Positions 34,816 to 44,096 are shown, numbered from the stretch's first letter. The stretch is 64,000 nucleotides of DNA from Actinomadura opuntiae (GCF_030283205.1 NZ_JASNWF010000016.1:1-64000), one strand, 5' to 3'. The notes: generated from the sequence alone by a model not told the origin. Made by a program: numbers and translations.

Positions 34816-35898
34816 TCAGGGCTGGTAGGGGGCGAGGGCCTTCCAGCCCGGGTCGGCGGTGGAGGCGACCTTGGCCTTGCCCTCGCTCCAGCCCGCGGCG
34901 AGCTGGTCGAGCTCGGCGATCACCCCGGAGTCGGGGTCGGCGTACAGGTGGAACACCCGCAGGCCGTCGCCGGTCTCGCGGACCGCGAGGACCGCGCGGT
35001 CGCCGAGCTTGGTGAGCTTTCTCTCGAACGCGCGCAGCGCCCCCGCCGAGGGCTCGACCGGGAGCCGGTCGGGGTTGGAGTTGGCGTACGGCACGGTGAT
35101 CGCCACGTGCAGGTCGCAGAGCGGGTAGTCCTGCCGGTGCAGCGGGAACCGGGCGCCCAGCCGGGCGGGGTGGCCGCGGGGCGTGCGGCCCTCGCCGGTC
35201 AGCCAGGCGGGCTCGCCGAACGGCTCGGCGACCTGCTCGACGACGGCGGACAGCATCGAGGGCGGCAGCGAGTCGATCGGCGTCTCGGTCGCGATCGTGA
35301 CGTCGCCGATCCAGCGGGCGACGTCGTCCTCGCCGAGGGCCCAGTCCAGCACGTGCAGCGCCACCGCGACCTGCTGCTCCTCCGACACGAACAGGAAGTC
35401 GGGGTGGTAGGCGGTGATGTGCACCCGGGCACGGTCGGTGTCGGCGCGCATGCCGAGCCGGACGTACTCCAGGTCGAACTCGTGGTCGCCGAGCACGAGG
35501 TCCTGCGAGAGCATCTCCAGGTCGGCCTGGCGGGCGGGGTGGAACTTCCAGCCGCCGGCCGCGGCGCCGGACGGCGCGGCCCGGAACCAGCGCTCGGCCA
35601 GCCCGCGCAGCTCGGGGTCGCCGGCGCCGGTGACCGTCAGCGACGGCGTCCCGTCGGCGCCGCCGATCTCCCATTGCAGGTCCGCGTGGATCTTGTGGAC
35701 GCGCCGGGACAGCTCCTCGATCGCGTCCGCCGACAGCCCCTCGCCGGGCACCGGCCCGCCGGACTCCTCCGGCTCGGCCCCGGAGGCGGCCAGCGACGCC
35801 TCGATCGTCGGGCGCGCCTGCGCCCACCATTCCCAGAACTCGCTGATCGCGGGCGGTGTCGCGGCGGAGGTCTCGCGAGGGCGGCGGAAGATTCCCAT
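34816..35898 (-). CDS. Conserved actinobacterial protein of unknown function
   Basis: 360 residues, soluble, no membrane segment. An N-terminal FWEWWAQARPTIEASLA region resembles proteins with DUF695-like or TY-Chap-like folds, and the middle GGWKFHPARQADLEMLSQDL.LGDHEFDLEYVRLGM block and acidic strands recur in actinobacterial proteins of unknown role. No catalytic motif recognised. ATG at 35898 follows GAGGCGGGTT and its start is divergent from mnmA with 68 bp between. Short tandem CCTCAGGGC/GGTGCCTCGG repeats lie just beyond its stop. Confidence 0.7.
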   Translation of the reverse strand: MGIFRRPRETSAATPPAISEFWEWWAQARPTIEASLAASGAEPEESGGPVPGEGLSADAIEELSRRVHKIHADLQWEIGGADGTPSLTVTGAGDPELRGLAERWFRAAPSGAAAGGWKFHPARQADLEMLSQDLVLGDHEFDLEYVRLGMRADTDRARVHITAYHPDFLFVSEEQQVAVALHVLDWALGEDDVARWIGDVTIATETPIDSLPPSMLSAVVEQVAEPFGEPAWLTGEGRTPRGHPARLGARFPLHRQDYPLCDLHVAITVPYANSNPDRLPVEPSAGALRAFERKLTKLGDRAVLAVRETGDGLRVFHLYADPDSGVIAELDQLAAGWSEGKAKVASTADPGWKALAPYQP

Positions 35899-35966
35899 AA
35901 CCCGCCTCATCGTACGCGGAATTGACAACGGCCGACCCTGCGACGGCGCGTACGCTCGGAGGCACT

Positions 35967-37043
35967 ATGACTTTGCGCGTACTCGCCGCCATGTCGGGCG
36001 GCGTCGACTCCGCGGTGGCCGCGGCCCGCGCCGCCGAGGCGGGGCACGACGTCACCGGCGTCCACATGGCCCTGTCCAGCAACCCCCAGTCGTACCGGAC
36101 CGGCGCGCGCGGCTGCTGCACCCTGGAGGACTCCCGGGACGCGCGCCGCGCCGCCGACGTGATCGGCATCCCGTTCTACGTGTGGGACCTCGCCGAGCGC
36201 TTCCACCGGGACGTGGTGGAGGACTTCGTCAGCGAGTACGCGGCGGGCCGCACCCCGAACCCGTGCCTGCGCTGCAACGAGAAGATCAAGTTCGCGGCGC
36301 TGCTGGACCGGGCGATGGCGCTCGGCTTCGACGCGGTCTGCACCGGGCACTACGCGCGGCTGGACGGCGGCGTCCTGCGGCGCGGCGTCGACGAGGGCAA
36401 GGACCAGTCGTACGTGCTGGCGGTCTGCACGCCCGAGCAGCTCGCGCACGCGATGTTCCCGCTCGGCGACACCACCAAGGCCGACATCCGGCGCGAGGCG
36501 GAGCGGCGCGGCCTCCAGGTCGCGGACAAGCCCGACAGCCACGACATCTGCTTCATCGCGGACGGCGACACCCGCGGGTTCCTCGCCGAGCGGCTCGGCT
36601 CGGCGCCGGGCCCGATCGTCGACGCCGACGGGACGCGCGTCGGCGAGCACGACGGCGCGTACGCGTACACGATCGGGCAGCGCAAGGGCCTGCGGCTCGG
36701 CGTCCCCGCGCCGGACGGCAAGCCCCGCTACGTCCTGGACATCTCGCCGGTCACCAACACCGTCACCGTGGGCCCGCGCGAGGCGCTGGACGTCCACGAG
36801 ATCGTCGGCGAGCGCCCGGTGTGGCTGGGCGAGGCGCCGGACGGGCCGTTCGCCTGCCACGTCCAGCTCCGCGCGCACGGCGAGGTGTACGCCTGCACCG
36901 CCGAGCCGGACGGCGACGCGCTGCGCATCCGCCTCGCCACCCCCGCACGCGGTGTCGCGGCCGGCCAGGCCGCCGTCCTGTACGAGGGAGACCGCGTCCT
37001 CGCGTCCGCCACGATCGCCGAGACCGCCCGCGTCCCCGCCTGA
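35967..37043 (+). CDS. mnmA: tRNA-specific 2-thiouridylase MnmA
   Basis: 358 residues. PP-loop SGGVDSAVAA near residue 9, catalytic Cys in GRTPNPCLRCNEKIKF and the second redox Cys in SHDICFIADGDT, followed by the tRNA-binding FAYTIGQRKGL-like block (YAYTIGQRKGLRLGV). It thiolates U34 of tRNA-Lys, -Glu and -Gln with sulfur from a cysteine desulfurase, very likely the one encoded at 31632. GGAGG precedes ATG 35967; upstream in-frame starts lie in the divergent promoter. A long palindrome follows the stop. Confidence 0.96.
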   Translation: MTLRVLAAMSGGVDSAVAAARAAEAGHDVTGVHMALSSNPQSYRTGARGCCTLEDSRDARRAADVIGIPFYVWDLAERFHRDVVEDFVSEYAAGRTPNPCLRCNEKIKFAALLDRAMALGFDAVCTGHYARLDGGVLRRGVDEGKDQSYVLAVCTPEQLAHAMFPLGDTTKADIRREAERRGLQVADKPDSHDICFIADGDTRGFLAERLGSAPGPIVDADGTRVGEHDGAYAYTIGQRKGLRLGVPAPDGKPRYVLDISPVTNTVTVGPREALDVHEIVGERPVWLGEAPDGPFACHVQLRAHGEVYACTAEPDGDALRIRLATPARGVAAGQAAVLYEGDRVLASATIAETARVPA

Positions 37044-37092
37044 CCCGCCCTGACCTGTGTTGGCGCGGGCCATGCCATGAGCGCGCGTTCAT

Positions 37093-37142
37093 TTGCGGCG
37101 AGTCGTCGTCATCCCGCCCGCCATAACGACGACTCGCCGCAA
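37093..37142. repeat. Seventeen-base perfect inverted repeat after mnmA
   Basis: Arms TTGCGGCGAGTCGTCGT (37093-37109) and its exact reverse complement (37126-37142) flank a 16-nt spacer. It can form a long hairpin and act as terminator between mnmA and the LLM gene, though the large loop and CGTCGT content are unlike the compact terminators elsewhere in the window. Confidence 0.8.
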
Positions 37143-37197
37143 GTCGACGTCCTGCGGTGGGGTTAGGGTCGTCGGTGATCTGCGCTTGGAGGGTGCT

Positions 37198-38016
37198 GTG
37201 GAATTCGGTGTGTCGACGTTCGTGACGGACGACGGGATCGGGCCGGCCGCGTTGGGGCGCGGGCTGGAGGAGCGCGGGTTCGGGTCGCTGTTCGTGGCCG
37301 AGCACACGCACATCCCGGTCAAGCGGGAGTCGCCGTGGCCGGGCGGGGACGAGCTGCCCCGGCACTACTACCGGACGCTCGACCCGTTCGTGACGCTGAC
37401 CGCCGCAGCGACGGCGACCGAGCGGCTGCGGGTGGGCACCGGCATCGCGCTGATCGTCCAGCGCGACCCGATCGTGCTGGCCAACGAGGTCGCCTCGCTC
37501 GACCTGGTCTCCGGCGGACGGGCCGTGCTGGGCGTCGGCGCGGGATGGAACCGGGAGGAGATGCGCAATCACGGCACCGAGCCGAAGACCCGGATGCGGC
37601 TGCTGCGCGAGCGGGTGCTGGCGGTGAAGGAGCTGTGGACCAAGGAGCAGGCCGAGTTCCACGGGGAGTTCGTCGACTTCGACCCGGTGTTCTCCTACCC
37701 GAAGCCGGTGCAGGACCCGCATCCGCCGGTGCTGGTCGGCGGGTCGGGGCCGACGACGTTCGACCGGGTGGTCGAGTTCGGGGACGGCTGGATGCCGATC
37801 TTCGGGCGGGGCACCGACGCGCTGGCGGCGCAGATCGCCGAGCTGCGGGAGCGGGCCGGGCGCCGCGTCCCGGTGACGCTGTTCGCCGTCCCGCCCAAGC
37901 CCGAGGTGATCGAGAAGCTGGAGGGCGCCGGCGTCGACGAGATCCTGTTCAACCTGCCGACCGAGCCGGAGGACGGGACGCTGCGGCGCCTCGACCGGCT
38001 GGCGGAGCTCCTCTGA
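37198..38016 (+). CDS. LLM-class (F420-dependent type) oxidoreductase
   Basis: 272 residues with the luciferase-like monooxygenase fold: FGVSTFVTDDGIGPAALGRGLEERGFGSLFVAEHTHIP, LRVGTGIALIVQRDPIVLANEVASLDLVSGGRAVLGVGAGW and PPVLVGGSGPTTFDRVVEFGDGWMPI. Actinobacterial members of this subgroup mostly use coenzyme F420; the substrate is unknown. GTG at 37198 follows GGAGGG; the open frame upstream passes through the palindrome and is not coding. In the conserved order this position lies between mnmA and the MetE-like gene. Confidence 0.9.
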   Translation: MEFGVSTFVTDDGIGPAALGRGLEERGFGSLFVAEHTHIPVKRESPWPGGDELPRHYYRTLDPFVTLTAAATATERLRVGTGIALIVQRDPIVLANEVASLDLVSGGRAVLGVGAGWNREEMRNHGTEPKTRMRLLRERVLAVKELWTKEQAEFHGEFVDFDPVFSYPKPVQDPHPPVLVGGSGPTTFDRVVEFGDGWMPIFGRGTDALAAQIAELRERAGRRVPVTLFAVPPKPEVIEKLEGAGVDEILFNLPTEPEDGTLRRLDRLAELL

Positions 38017-38074
38017 GTCCGGGGAGCGCCGCCGCCGGGATTCGGGCGGTCGTTTCGTCGGTAGGGTTCCGTCC

Positions 38075-39079
38075 GTGACGAGCGAGCATCCGTGGCAGGC
38101 GGGGACGGCGACCGGGATCGGGTCGTATCCGGGGGACGACCCGGAGGAGGCGCTGCGGGTCGTGCTGGGCGAGCTGCCCGAACTGCCGCATCTGCCGGAG
38201 CTGCCCGCGCGCGGGCCCGGCGCCGACCTGACCGGGCGGACGGCCGGGCTGCTGGTGGACCTGCCGGTGCGGGTGGAGCCGTCCGGCTGGCGGTTCTCCG
38301 ACCGGCCGGGCCGCGACACGCTGCGCTCCCACGACCATCTCACGCGGGACCTCGACGTCCTGGAGGAGGTCGCGGGCGGGCACGACGGACCGTTCAAGAT
38401 CCAGGTGTGCGGGCCGTGGACGCTGGCGGCGACGATCGAGCTGCGGCACGGCGACCGCGCGCTGAAGGACCCGGGCGCCGTCCGCGACCTGGTCGCGTCG
38501 CTGGCCGAGGGGGTCGCCGCGCACGTCGCGGACGTCCGGCGGCGGCTGCCGGCGGCGGAGATCGTCCTGCAGCTCGACGAGCCGGGCCTGCCCGCCGCGC
38601 TCGCCGGGACCGTCCCGACGGCCAGCGGGTTCTCGCGGCTGCGGGCCGTCGAGGCGCCGGTCGCCGAGGACGCGCTGCGACAGGTGATCGAGGCCGCGGA
38701 CGCGTTTCCGGTGGTGCACTGCTGCGCCCGGAACGTCCCGTACGGTCTGCTCCGCGCGGCGGGCGCCAAGGCGATCTCGGTCGACCTGAGCCTCGTCCCG
38801 AGGCGCGACGACGACGCAGTAGGGGAGACGATCGACGCGGGTGTCGGGCTCTTCCTGGGCGCGGTGCCCGGAACGGACGCCGCGCTGCCGTCCCTCCAGG
38901 CGACCGCGGCACCGGTCAAGGAGCTGTGGCGCCGGTTCGGGTTCCCGCCCGCGCGCCTGGCGGAGCAGGTCGTGATCACCCCGGCGTGCGGGATGGCGGG
39001 CGCGTCGCCGCGCTACGTCCGCGACGCCCTGAAACGCTGCCGCGACACGGCGAGAATGCTGTACGAAGCCGCCGACTGA
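38075..39079 (+). CDS. MetE C-terminal-like (cobalamin-independent methionine synthase/UROD fold) protein
   Basis: 334 residues. GIGSYPGDDPEEALRVVLGELPELPHLPELPARGPGADL is the start of the actinobacterial family exemplified by M. tuberculosis Rv3015c. The zinc-ligand pattern of MetE is present in part (VVHCCARNVPYGLLRAAGAKAISVDL and ITPACGMAGASPRYV). The N-terminal folate half of MetE is absent, so it is not a complete methionine synthase; a methyltransferase of unknown donor is likely. GTG 7 nt after TAGGGT without ribosome site: leaderless candidate. Its stop codon forms the start of the repeat at 39072. It precedes ligA as in mycobacteria. Confidence 0.85.
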   Translation: MTSEHPWQAGTATGIGSYPGDDPEEALRVVLGELPELPHLPELPARGPGADLTGRTAGLLVDLPVRVEPSGWRFSDRPGRDTLRSHDHLTRDLDVLEEVAGGHDGPFKIQVCGPWTLAATIELRHGDRALKDPGAVRDLVASLAEGVAAHVADVRRRLPAAEIVLQLDEPGLPAALAGTVPTASGFSRLRAVEAPVAEDALRQVIEAADAFPVVHCCARNVPYGLLRAAGAKAISVDLSLVPRRDDDAVGETIDAGVGLFLGAVPGTDAALPSLQATAAPVKELWRRFGFPPARLAEQVVITPACGMAGASPRYVRDALKRCRDTARMLYEAAD

Positions 39080-39320
39080 CGTCCGCAACGGAGCGCCAGC
39101 GGAGTGGAGGACGGCAGTCGGCCGCTTTGCCGGGGGGTGTGGGGGGTCGTTCCCCCACAAGGTGACCGACTGACGTCCGCAACGGAGCGCCAGCGGAGTG
39201 GAGGACGGCAGTCGGCCGCTTTTGCCGGGGGGTGTGGGGGGTCGTCCCCCCGCAAGGTGACCGACTGACGTCCGTAACGGAGCGCCGGCGGAGTGGAGGA
39301 CGGCAGTCGGCCTCTTTGCC
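39072..39320 (+). repeat. Two and a half tandem copies of a ~95-bp hairpin repeat
   Basis: Copies start at 39072, 39166 and 39261 (periods 94 and 95); the third ends early near 39320. Each starts CCGACTGACGTCCG, runs through AACGGAGCGCC..CGGAGTGGAGGAC and returns as GGACGGCAGTCGG, giving a long imperfect hairpin; full copies then have GGGGGGTGTGGGGGG..CCCCC. The TGA in the first copy is the stop codon of the MetE-like gene. A diverged copy lies on the serA stop at 63812. No gene lies in 39080-39394. Confidence 0.9.
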
Positions 39321-39394
39321 TGCGGGCGGCGGAGTGGCTGGTGGGCGGGCGTGCCGGGCGTCGGATTGTCGGTGGCAGCGGCGAGAATAGGCGC

Positions 39395-41563
39395 ATGACC
39401 ACCAGCGAGGGCGTTCCGACGGAGGCCGCTCAGCGGCACCTGGAGCTGAGCGAGCAGATCGACGAGGCCAACTACCGCTACTACGTGCTCGACCAGCCGA
39501 CGGTCACCGACGCCGAGTACGACGGGATGATGCGCGAGCTCCAAGCGCTGGAGGCCGAGCATCCGGAGCTGGTCACGCCGAACTCGCCGACGCAGCGGGT
39601 GGGCGCGCCGATCACGACCGACTTCGCGACCGTCGAGCATCTGGAGCGGATGCAGAGCCTCGACAACGCGATGAGCGCCGACGAGCTGCTGGCATGGGAC
39701 GAGCGGGTGGTCCGGGAGGTCGGCGAGGTCGCCGGCTACCTGTGCGAGCTGAAGATCGACGGGCTGGCCATCGCGGTGACCTACGAGAAGGGGCGCCTGG
39801 TGCGCGGGGTGACCCGCGGCGACGGCCGTACCGGCGAGGACGTCACCAACAACGTCCGCACCATCGACGCGCTGCCCGACCGGCTGGCCGGCGAGGGCTG
39901 GCCCGACCTGCTGGAGGTGCGCGGCGAGGTCTTCCTGCCCGTCGAGGGGTTCGAGCAGGTCAACACGGCCCAGGTGGAGGCCGGCAAGGACCCGTTCGCC
40001 AACCCGCGCAACGCGGCGGCGGGGTCGCTGCGGCAGAAGGACCCGCGCGTCACGGCGCACCGCCCGCTGAGCATGCTCGTCCACGGGTTCGGCGCGTGGG
40101 AGGGCGGCAAGCGGCCGGAGAGCCAGTCCGGGGCGTACGAAACGATGCGCGGGTGGGGGCTGCCGGTCAGCGACCGCTACAAGGTCGTCGACGGGCTGGA
40201 CGCCGTCCGCGAGTACATCGACTTCTACGGCGAGAACCGGCACGACCCGGCGTACGAGATCGACGGCGTGGTGGTGAAGGTCGACCAGTTCTCGCTGCAG
40301 CGACGGCTCGGGTCGACGAGCCGCGCGCCGCGCTGGGCGATCGCGTGGAAGTACCCACCGGAGGAGGTCAACACCAAGCTCCTCGACATCAAGGTCGGCG
40401 TCGGCCGGACCGGGCGCGTCACGCCGTACGGCGTGATGGAGCCGATCAAGGTCGCCGGGTCGACGGTGGAGCGGGCGACCCTGCACAACGCGGGCGAGGT
40501 GAAGCGCAAGGGCGTGCTGATCGGCGACACGGTCGTGCTGCGCAAGGCCGGCGACGTGATCCCGGAGATCGTCGCGCCGGTGACCGCGCTGCGCGACGGC
40601 TCGGAGCGCGAGTTCGAGATGCCGACGCGCTGCCCCGAGTGCGGGACGGAGTTGGCGTACGAGAAGGAGGGCGACGCCGACATCCGCTGCCCGAACGCGC
40701 AGTACTGCCCGGGCCAGCTGCGGGAACGGGTGTTCTTCGTGGCCAGCCGCAACGCCCTCGACATCGAGGCGCTCGGCTACGTGGCGGCGACGGCGCTGAC
40801 GCAGCCGCTGGAGCCGAGCGACCCGCCGGTGAGGAACGAGGGCGATCTGTTCCACCTGACGGTCGAGCAGCTGCTGCCGATCCGGAGCCATGTCCTCGAC
40901 CAGCGGACCGGGACGACCAAGACCGATCCGAAGACCGGCGAGCCCAAGGTCGTGTCGTTCTTCGCCAACAAGGAGGGCGAGCCGAAGAAGACGGTCGAGA
41001 TCCTCTTCCAGGAGCTGGAGAAGGCCAAGCGGCAGCCGTTGTGGCGGGTGCTGGTGGCGCTGTCGATCCGGCACGTCGGACCGTCCGCCGCGCGCGACCT
41101 CGCCCGCGAGATGCGGTCGATGGACGCGATCGCGAACGCGACGGAGGAGGAGCTGGCGGCGGTCGACGGCGTGGGCCCGACGATCGCCGCGTCGATCAAG
41201 CGGTGGTTCGAGGTCGACTGGCACCGCGAGATCGTGGAGAAGTGGCGGGCCGCGGGCGTGCGGATGGAGGACGAGGGCGCGGCGGGCCCGCGCCCGCTGG
41301 AGGGCGTCACCGTGGTGATCACCGGGTCGCTGGAGGGATTCAGCCGGGACTCGGCGACGGAGGCGGTGCAGCGGCTCGGCGGGAAGGTGTCGGGGTCGGT
41401 GTCGAAGAAAACGGGCTTCGTGGTGGTGGGCGACAGCCCGGGGTCGAAGTACGACAAAGCCGTCAAACTCGGCGTACCGGTCCTGGCGGAGGAGGGCTTC
41501 CGGGTGCTCCTGGCCGACGGGCCAGATGCGGCCAAAAATGTAACTTTGCGCGCGGACGGATGA
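39395..41563 (+). CDS. ligA: NAD-dependent DNA ligase
   Basis: 722 residues. Ia domain EQIDEANYRYYVLDQPTVTDAEYD, adenylation lysine K120 in CELKIDGLAIAV, further motifs TRGDGRTGEDVTNN and EVRGEVFLP, OB fold, zinc finger CPECGTEL..CPNAQYCPGQLRERV, HhH repeats (VDGVGPTIAASI) and a C-terminal BRCT (VVITGSLEGFSRDSATEAVQRLGGKVSGSVSKKT). A ~30-residue stretch between the zinc finger and HhH (QRTGTTKTDPKTGEPKVVSFFANK) is an insertion that occurs in some actinobacterial ligases. ATG at 39395; ribosome site weak. Essential for replication; gatCAB follow further on, as in mycobacteria. Confidence 0.97.
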   Translation: MTTSEGVPTEAAQRHLELSEQIDEANYRYYVLDQPTVTDAEYDGMMRELQALEAEHPELVTPNSPTQRVGAPITTDFATVEHLERMQSLDNAMSADELLAWDERVVREVGEVAGYLCELKIDGLAIAVTYEKGRLVRGVTRGDGRTGEDVTNNVRTIDALPDRLAGEGWPDLLEVRGEVFLPVEGFEQVNTAQVEAGKDPFANPRNAAAGSLRQKDPRVTAHRPLSMLVHGFGAWEGGKRPESQSGAYETMRGWGLPVSDRYKVVDGLDAVREYIDFYGENRHDPAYEIDGVVVKVDQFSLQRRLGSTSRAPRWAIAWKYPPEEVNTKLLDIKVGVGRTGRVTPYGVMEPIKVAGSTVERATLHNAGEVKRKGVLIGDTVVLRKAGDVIPEIVAPVTALRDGSEREFEMPTRCPECGTELAYEKEGDADIRCPNAQYCPGQLRERVFFVASRNALDIEALGYVAATALTQPLEPSDPPVRNEGDLFHLTVEQLLPIRSHVLDQRTGTTKTDPKTGEPKVVSFFANKEGEPKKTVEILFQELEKAKRQPLWRVLVALSIRHVGPSAARDLAREMRSMDAIANATEEELAAVDGVGPTIAASIKRWFEVDWHREIVEKWRAAGVRMEDEGAAGPRPLEGVTVVITGSLEGFSRDSATEAVQRLGGKVSGSVSKKTGFVVVGDSPGSKYDKAVKLGVPVLAEEGFRVLLADGPDAAKNVTLRADG

Positions 41564-41817
41564 CCGGGCGTGGTTAAGCGCCCCCTCACCAGTGTCGCGT
41601 TACTCAGGGGTACACTTCAGCTACCGTCGGGTGAGGGGCCGGTATGGAAAGGGCATAACGGAACGTACGCAACCGGTTTCGCGAAGTTGAGCAAAGGCCG
41701 TACTCTCCCTGACATCACGACCCACCTGAATCTCCGGACGCACCACCCGGGAGGAGTCCCCCGAGGTCCGGCACGTCCGGTGCCGGGGGACGGCCCCCCG
41801 AACCCCCCGAGGATGTG
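41564..41817 (+). other. Long leader/intergenic region before the first GGDEF-EAL gene
   Basis: 254 bp with less GC than its surroundings at 41600-41720. A GGAGGAGTCCCCC / GGTGCCGGGGGAC stretch near 41751-41790 can pair, and GAGG precedes the start. I checked by eye for c-di-GMP and c-di-AMP riboswitch cores and could not fit them. No small ORF with a convincing start. Confidence 0.4.
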
Positions 41818-43941
41818 ATGAAGGACCCGAACAACACGCGGAACACGGCCCCGCGCCGCGGCTCCCCGTTGTGGATCTACTTCGTCGTCGTCATCCTGCT
41901 CGGCGTCACCGCGTGCGCCGTCGCGTTCGCCGGGCTCAGCGGCGCCGACCTGGACGCGCTCGCCGGCAATCCGGTGTTCTGGATCCTCGGCTGCTTCATC
42001 GTCTTCGGCGAGCTGCGCCCCATCATCACGCCCGGCTCCACCGAGAACAACGGCGCGACCACCTCCACCACGTTCGCCTTCGCCGCGCTGCTGTACGCCG
42101 GGCTCCCCGTCGCCGCCGCGCTCCAGGCGATCGCCGTGGTCACCTGCGGGGTGTTCCGCGGCCGCACCCCGCACCGCATCGCCTTCAACGCCGCCCAGTA
42201 CACCCTCAGCCTCGGCGCCGCGCAGCTCGTCCTCGCCCTCTTCGGCGACCTCGCCACCCCGTCCGGCACCTGGGTGCCCGACGGCTCCGACCTGCCCGCC
42301 ATCGCGCTCGCCGGCGCCGTCTACTTCGTCTGCAACGACACCCTCGTCGGCTCGGCCGTCGCGCTGCACGAGCGGGTCTCCCTGGTCAAGGCGCTGCGCT
42401 GGGACCTCGCCTACCAGGTGCTGGTGCACCTGGCGCTGCTCGGGCTCGCCCCGATGATGGTCATCGCGATGGACCGCTCCGCGCTGTTCGTCCCGCTGAT
42501 CCTGCTGCCGTTCATCGCCGTCTACCTGAACGCCTCCGTCGCCGTCCGGCGCGAGCACCAGGCCCTGCACGACGGCCTGACCGGCCTTCCCAACCGCAAG
42601 CTGCTGATCGTCCGGACCGAGGAAGCGCTCGCTGAGGCGCGCGGCGCGGAGAAGCGCAGCGCGGCCCTGCGGCGCGGCGCGGCCTCGATCAAACCGCCGC
42701 GGCGCCGCGCCGCGGTGGAGGAGCGCGATCAGCGCGCCGGGCTGTTCCTGCTCGACCTCGACCGGTTCAAGGAGGTCAACGACACCCTCGGGCACCCGAC
42801 CGGCGACCGCCTGCTGCAGCTGGTCGCGCACCGGCTCACCCACAGCGTCCGCCCCGGCGACCTGGTCGCCCGGCTCGGCGGCGACGAGTTCGCGGTGCTG
42901 CTGCCGTCCGTGCGCGACGAGGCCGCCGCCCGCGAGGTCGCCGCCCGGCTGCGCGCCGCGCTCGGCGAGCCCGTCCGCCTCGACGGCATGTCGTTCGACC
43001 TGGAGGCCAGCGTCGGGATCGCGCTGTTCCCCGACCACGCCCCCGACTTCGAGCTGCTCCTGCAGCGCGCCGACGTGGCGATGTACAACGCCAAGGAGGG
43101 CCGCACCGGCGTCGAGGTCTACTCGCCCGCCAACGACCGCAACTCACCGGAGCGGCTCACCATGCTCGGCGACCTGCGCCGCGCCATCGACCGCTCCGAG
43201 CTGGAGCTGTTCTACCAGCCGAAGGTCTCGCTGCGGGACGGCCAGCTCGTCGGCATGGAGGCGCTGCTGCGCTGGCGCCACCCCGACAAGGGCCTCCTCG
43301 AACCCGAGGCGTTCCTGTCGATCGCCGAGCAGACCTACCTGATGCGCTCGATCACCCATCACGTCGTCGAGGCCGCCCTCGCCCAGACCGCCGCCTGGTG
43401 GCGCGAGGACCTCGCCGTCCAGGTCGCGGTGAACGCCTCCGGACGCGACCTGCTCGACACCGGCCTCACCGAGACCATCGAGGAGGGACTGCTCGCGCGC
43501 GGGCTGCCCGCCGCCGCGCTCCAGCTCGAGATCACCGAGCGGATCCTGATGAGCGAGCCGGCCTACGCCTCCGACACCGTCGCCAAGCTCGCCGAACTCG
43601 GCATCCCGCTCAGCCTGGACGACTTCGGCACCGGCTACTCCTCGCTCGTCCGGCTCAAGCGGCTCCCGGTCGAGGAGATCAAGATCGACTCCTCGTTCGT
43701 GGGGCGGCTCACCGACTCCACCGACGACGCGGTGATCGTCCGCTCGATCGTCGACCTCGTCCGCACCCTCGGCCTGCGCTCGGTCGCCGAGGGCGTCGAG
43801 AACCCGCAGACCGCCCGCATGCTCCGCGAGATGGGCTGCGACGCCGCCCAGGGCTGGCACTTCGGCCGCCCCATGGACGCCGACACCGCCACCGACTGGC
43901 TCCGCCGCCACGTCCAACGAGCCCCCGAACCGGCGGCGTAG
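41818..43941 (+). CDS. Membrane GGDEF-EAL c-di-GMP enzyme with complete motifs
   Basis: 707 residues. Seven to eight N-terminal helices (to ~245), then GGDEF ~255-460: LHDGLTGLPNRKLLI, DLDRFKEVNDTLGH, active site RLGGDEFAVLL, preceded by RPGD, an RxxD inhibitory site exactly five residues before the signature. A basic ~35-residue insert (RSAALRRGAASIKPPRRRAA) interrupts the early GGDEF domain. EAL ~465-700: GMEALLRWRHP, VAVNASGRDL, LEITERIL, LDDFGTGYSSL, IKIDSSFV, VAEGVEN, so metal and catalytic residues look complete. It may both make and degrade c-di-GMP, as do Streptomyces RmdA/RmdB. ATG 41818 (GTG-ATG) follows GAGG. Confidence 0.92.
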   Translation: MKDPNNTRNTAPRRGSPLWIYFVVVILLGVTACAVAFAGLSGADLDALAGNPVFWILGCFIVFGELRPIITPGSTENNGATTSTTFAFAALLYAGLPVAAALQAIAVVTCGVFRGRTPHRIAFNAAQYTLSLGAAQLVLALFGDLATPSGTWVPDGSDLPAIALAGAVYFVCNDTLVGSAVALHERVSLVKALRWDLAYQVLVHLALLGLAPMMVIAMDRSALFVPLILLPFIAVYLNASVAVRREHQALHDGLTGLPNRKLLIVRTEEALAEARGAEKRSAALRRGAASIKPPRRRAAVEERDQRAGLFLLDLDRFKEVNDTLGHPTGDRLLQLVAHRLTHSVRPGDLVARLGGDEFAVLLPSVRDEAAAREVAARLRAALGEPVRLDGMSFDLEASVGIALFPDHAPDFELLLQRADVAMYNAKEGRTGVEVYSPANDRNSPERLTMLGDLRRAIDRSELELFYQPKVSLRDGQLVGMEALLRWRHPDKGLLEPEAFLSIAEQTYLMRSITHHVVEAALAQTAAWWREDLAVQVAVNASGRDLLDTGLTETIEEGLLARGLPAAALQLEITERILMSEPAYASDTVAKLAELGIPLSLDDFGTGYSSLVRLKRLPVEEIKIDSSFVGRLTDSTDDAVIVRSIVDLVRTLGLRSVAEGVENPQTARMLREMGCDAAQGWHFGRPMDADTATDWLRRHVQRAPEPAA

Positions 43942-43961
43942 TTCATTGCAGTGCCCTAGGC

Positions 43962-44096
43962 GTCAGGCGCTGGAGCGCCTTCCTTCGGCGGGCACTGCGT
44001 GCGATCGCTGCATCGCTCCGACTCGGCCCTGGGGGCCTCGCTGCGCGATCGGATTCTCGCAAGCTCGAATCCGGCTTCGCTCGCGATCGCGACGGT
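43962..44096 (+). repeat. Arm A of a ~135-bp inverted repeat
   Basis: Begins shortly after the GGDEF-EAL stop. From GCACTGCGTGCGATCGCTGC through CGATCGCGACGG it is nearly identical to the reverse complement of 44578-44712, including a ~49-nt core starting CTGCGTGCGATCGCTGCATC with no difference. Neither arm has a plausible protein. Confidence 0.85.

Noticed and set aside
34756..34830. Regulatory tandem repeat of CCTCAGGGC and GGTGCCTCGG
   Set aside because: Short, imperfect and between two converging stops; best explained as replication slippage.
39072..39320. CRISPR array
   Set aside because: Repeats are adjacent ~95-bp units without spacers and there are no cas genes.
41564..41817. Riboswitch (c-di-GMP or c-di-AMP) before the GGDEF-EAL gene
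   Set aside because: GC dip and pairing potential exist but conserved cores of the known classes could not be matched.
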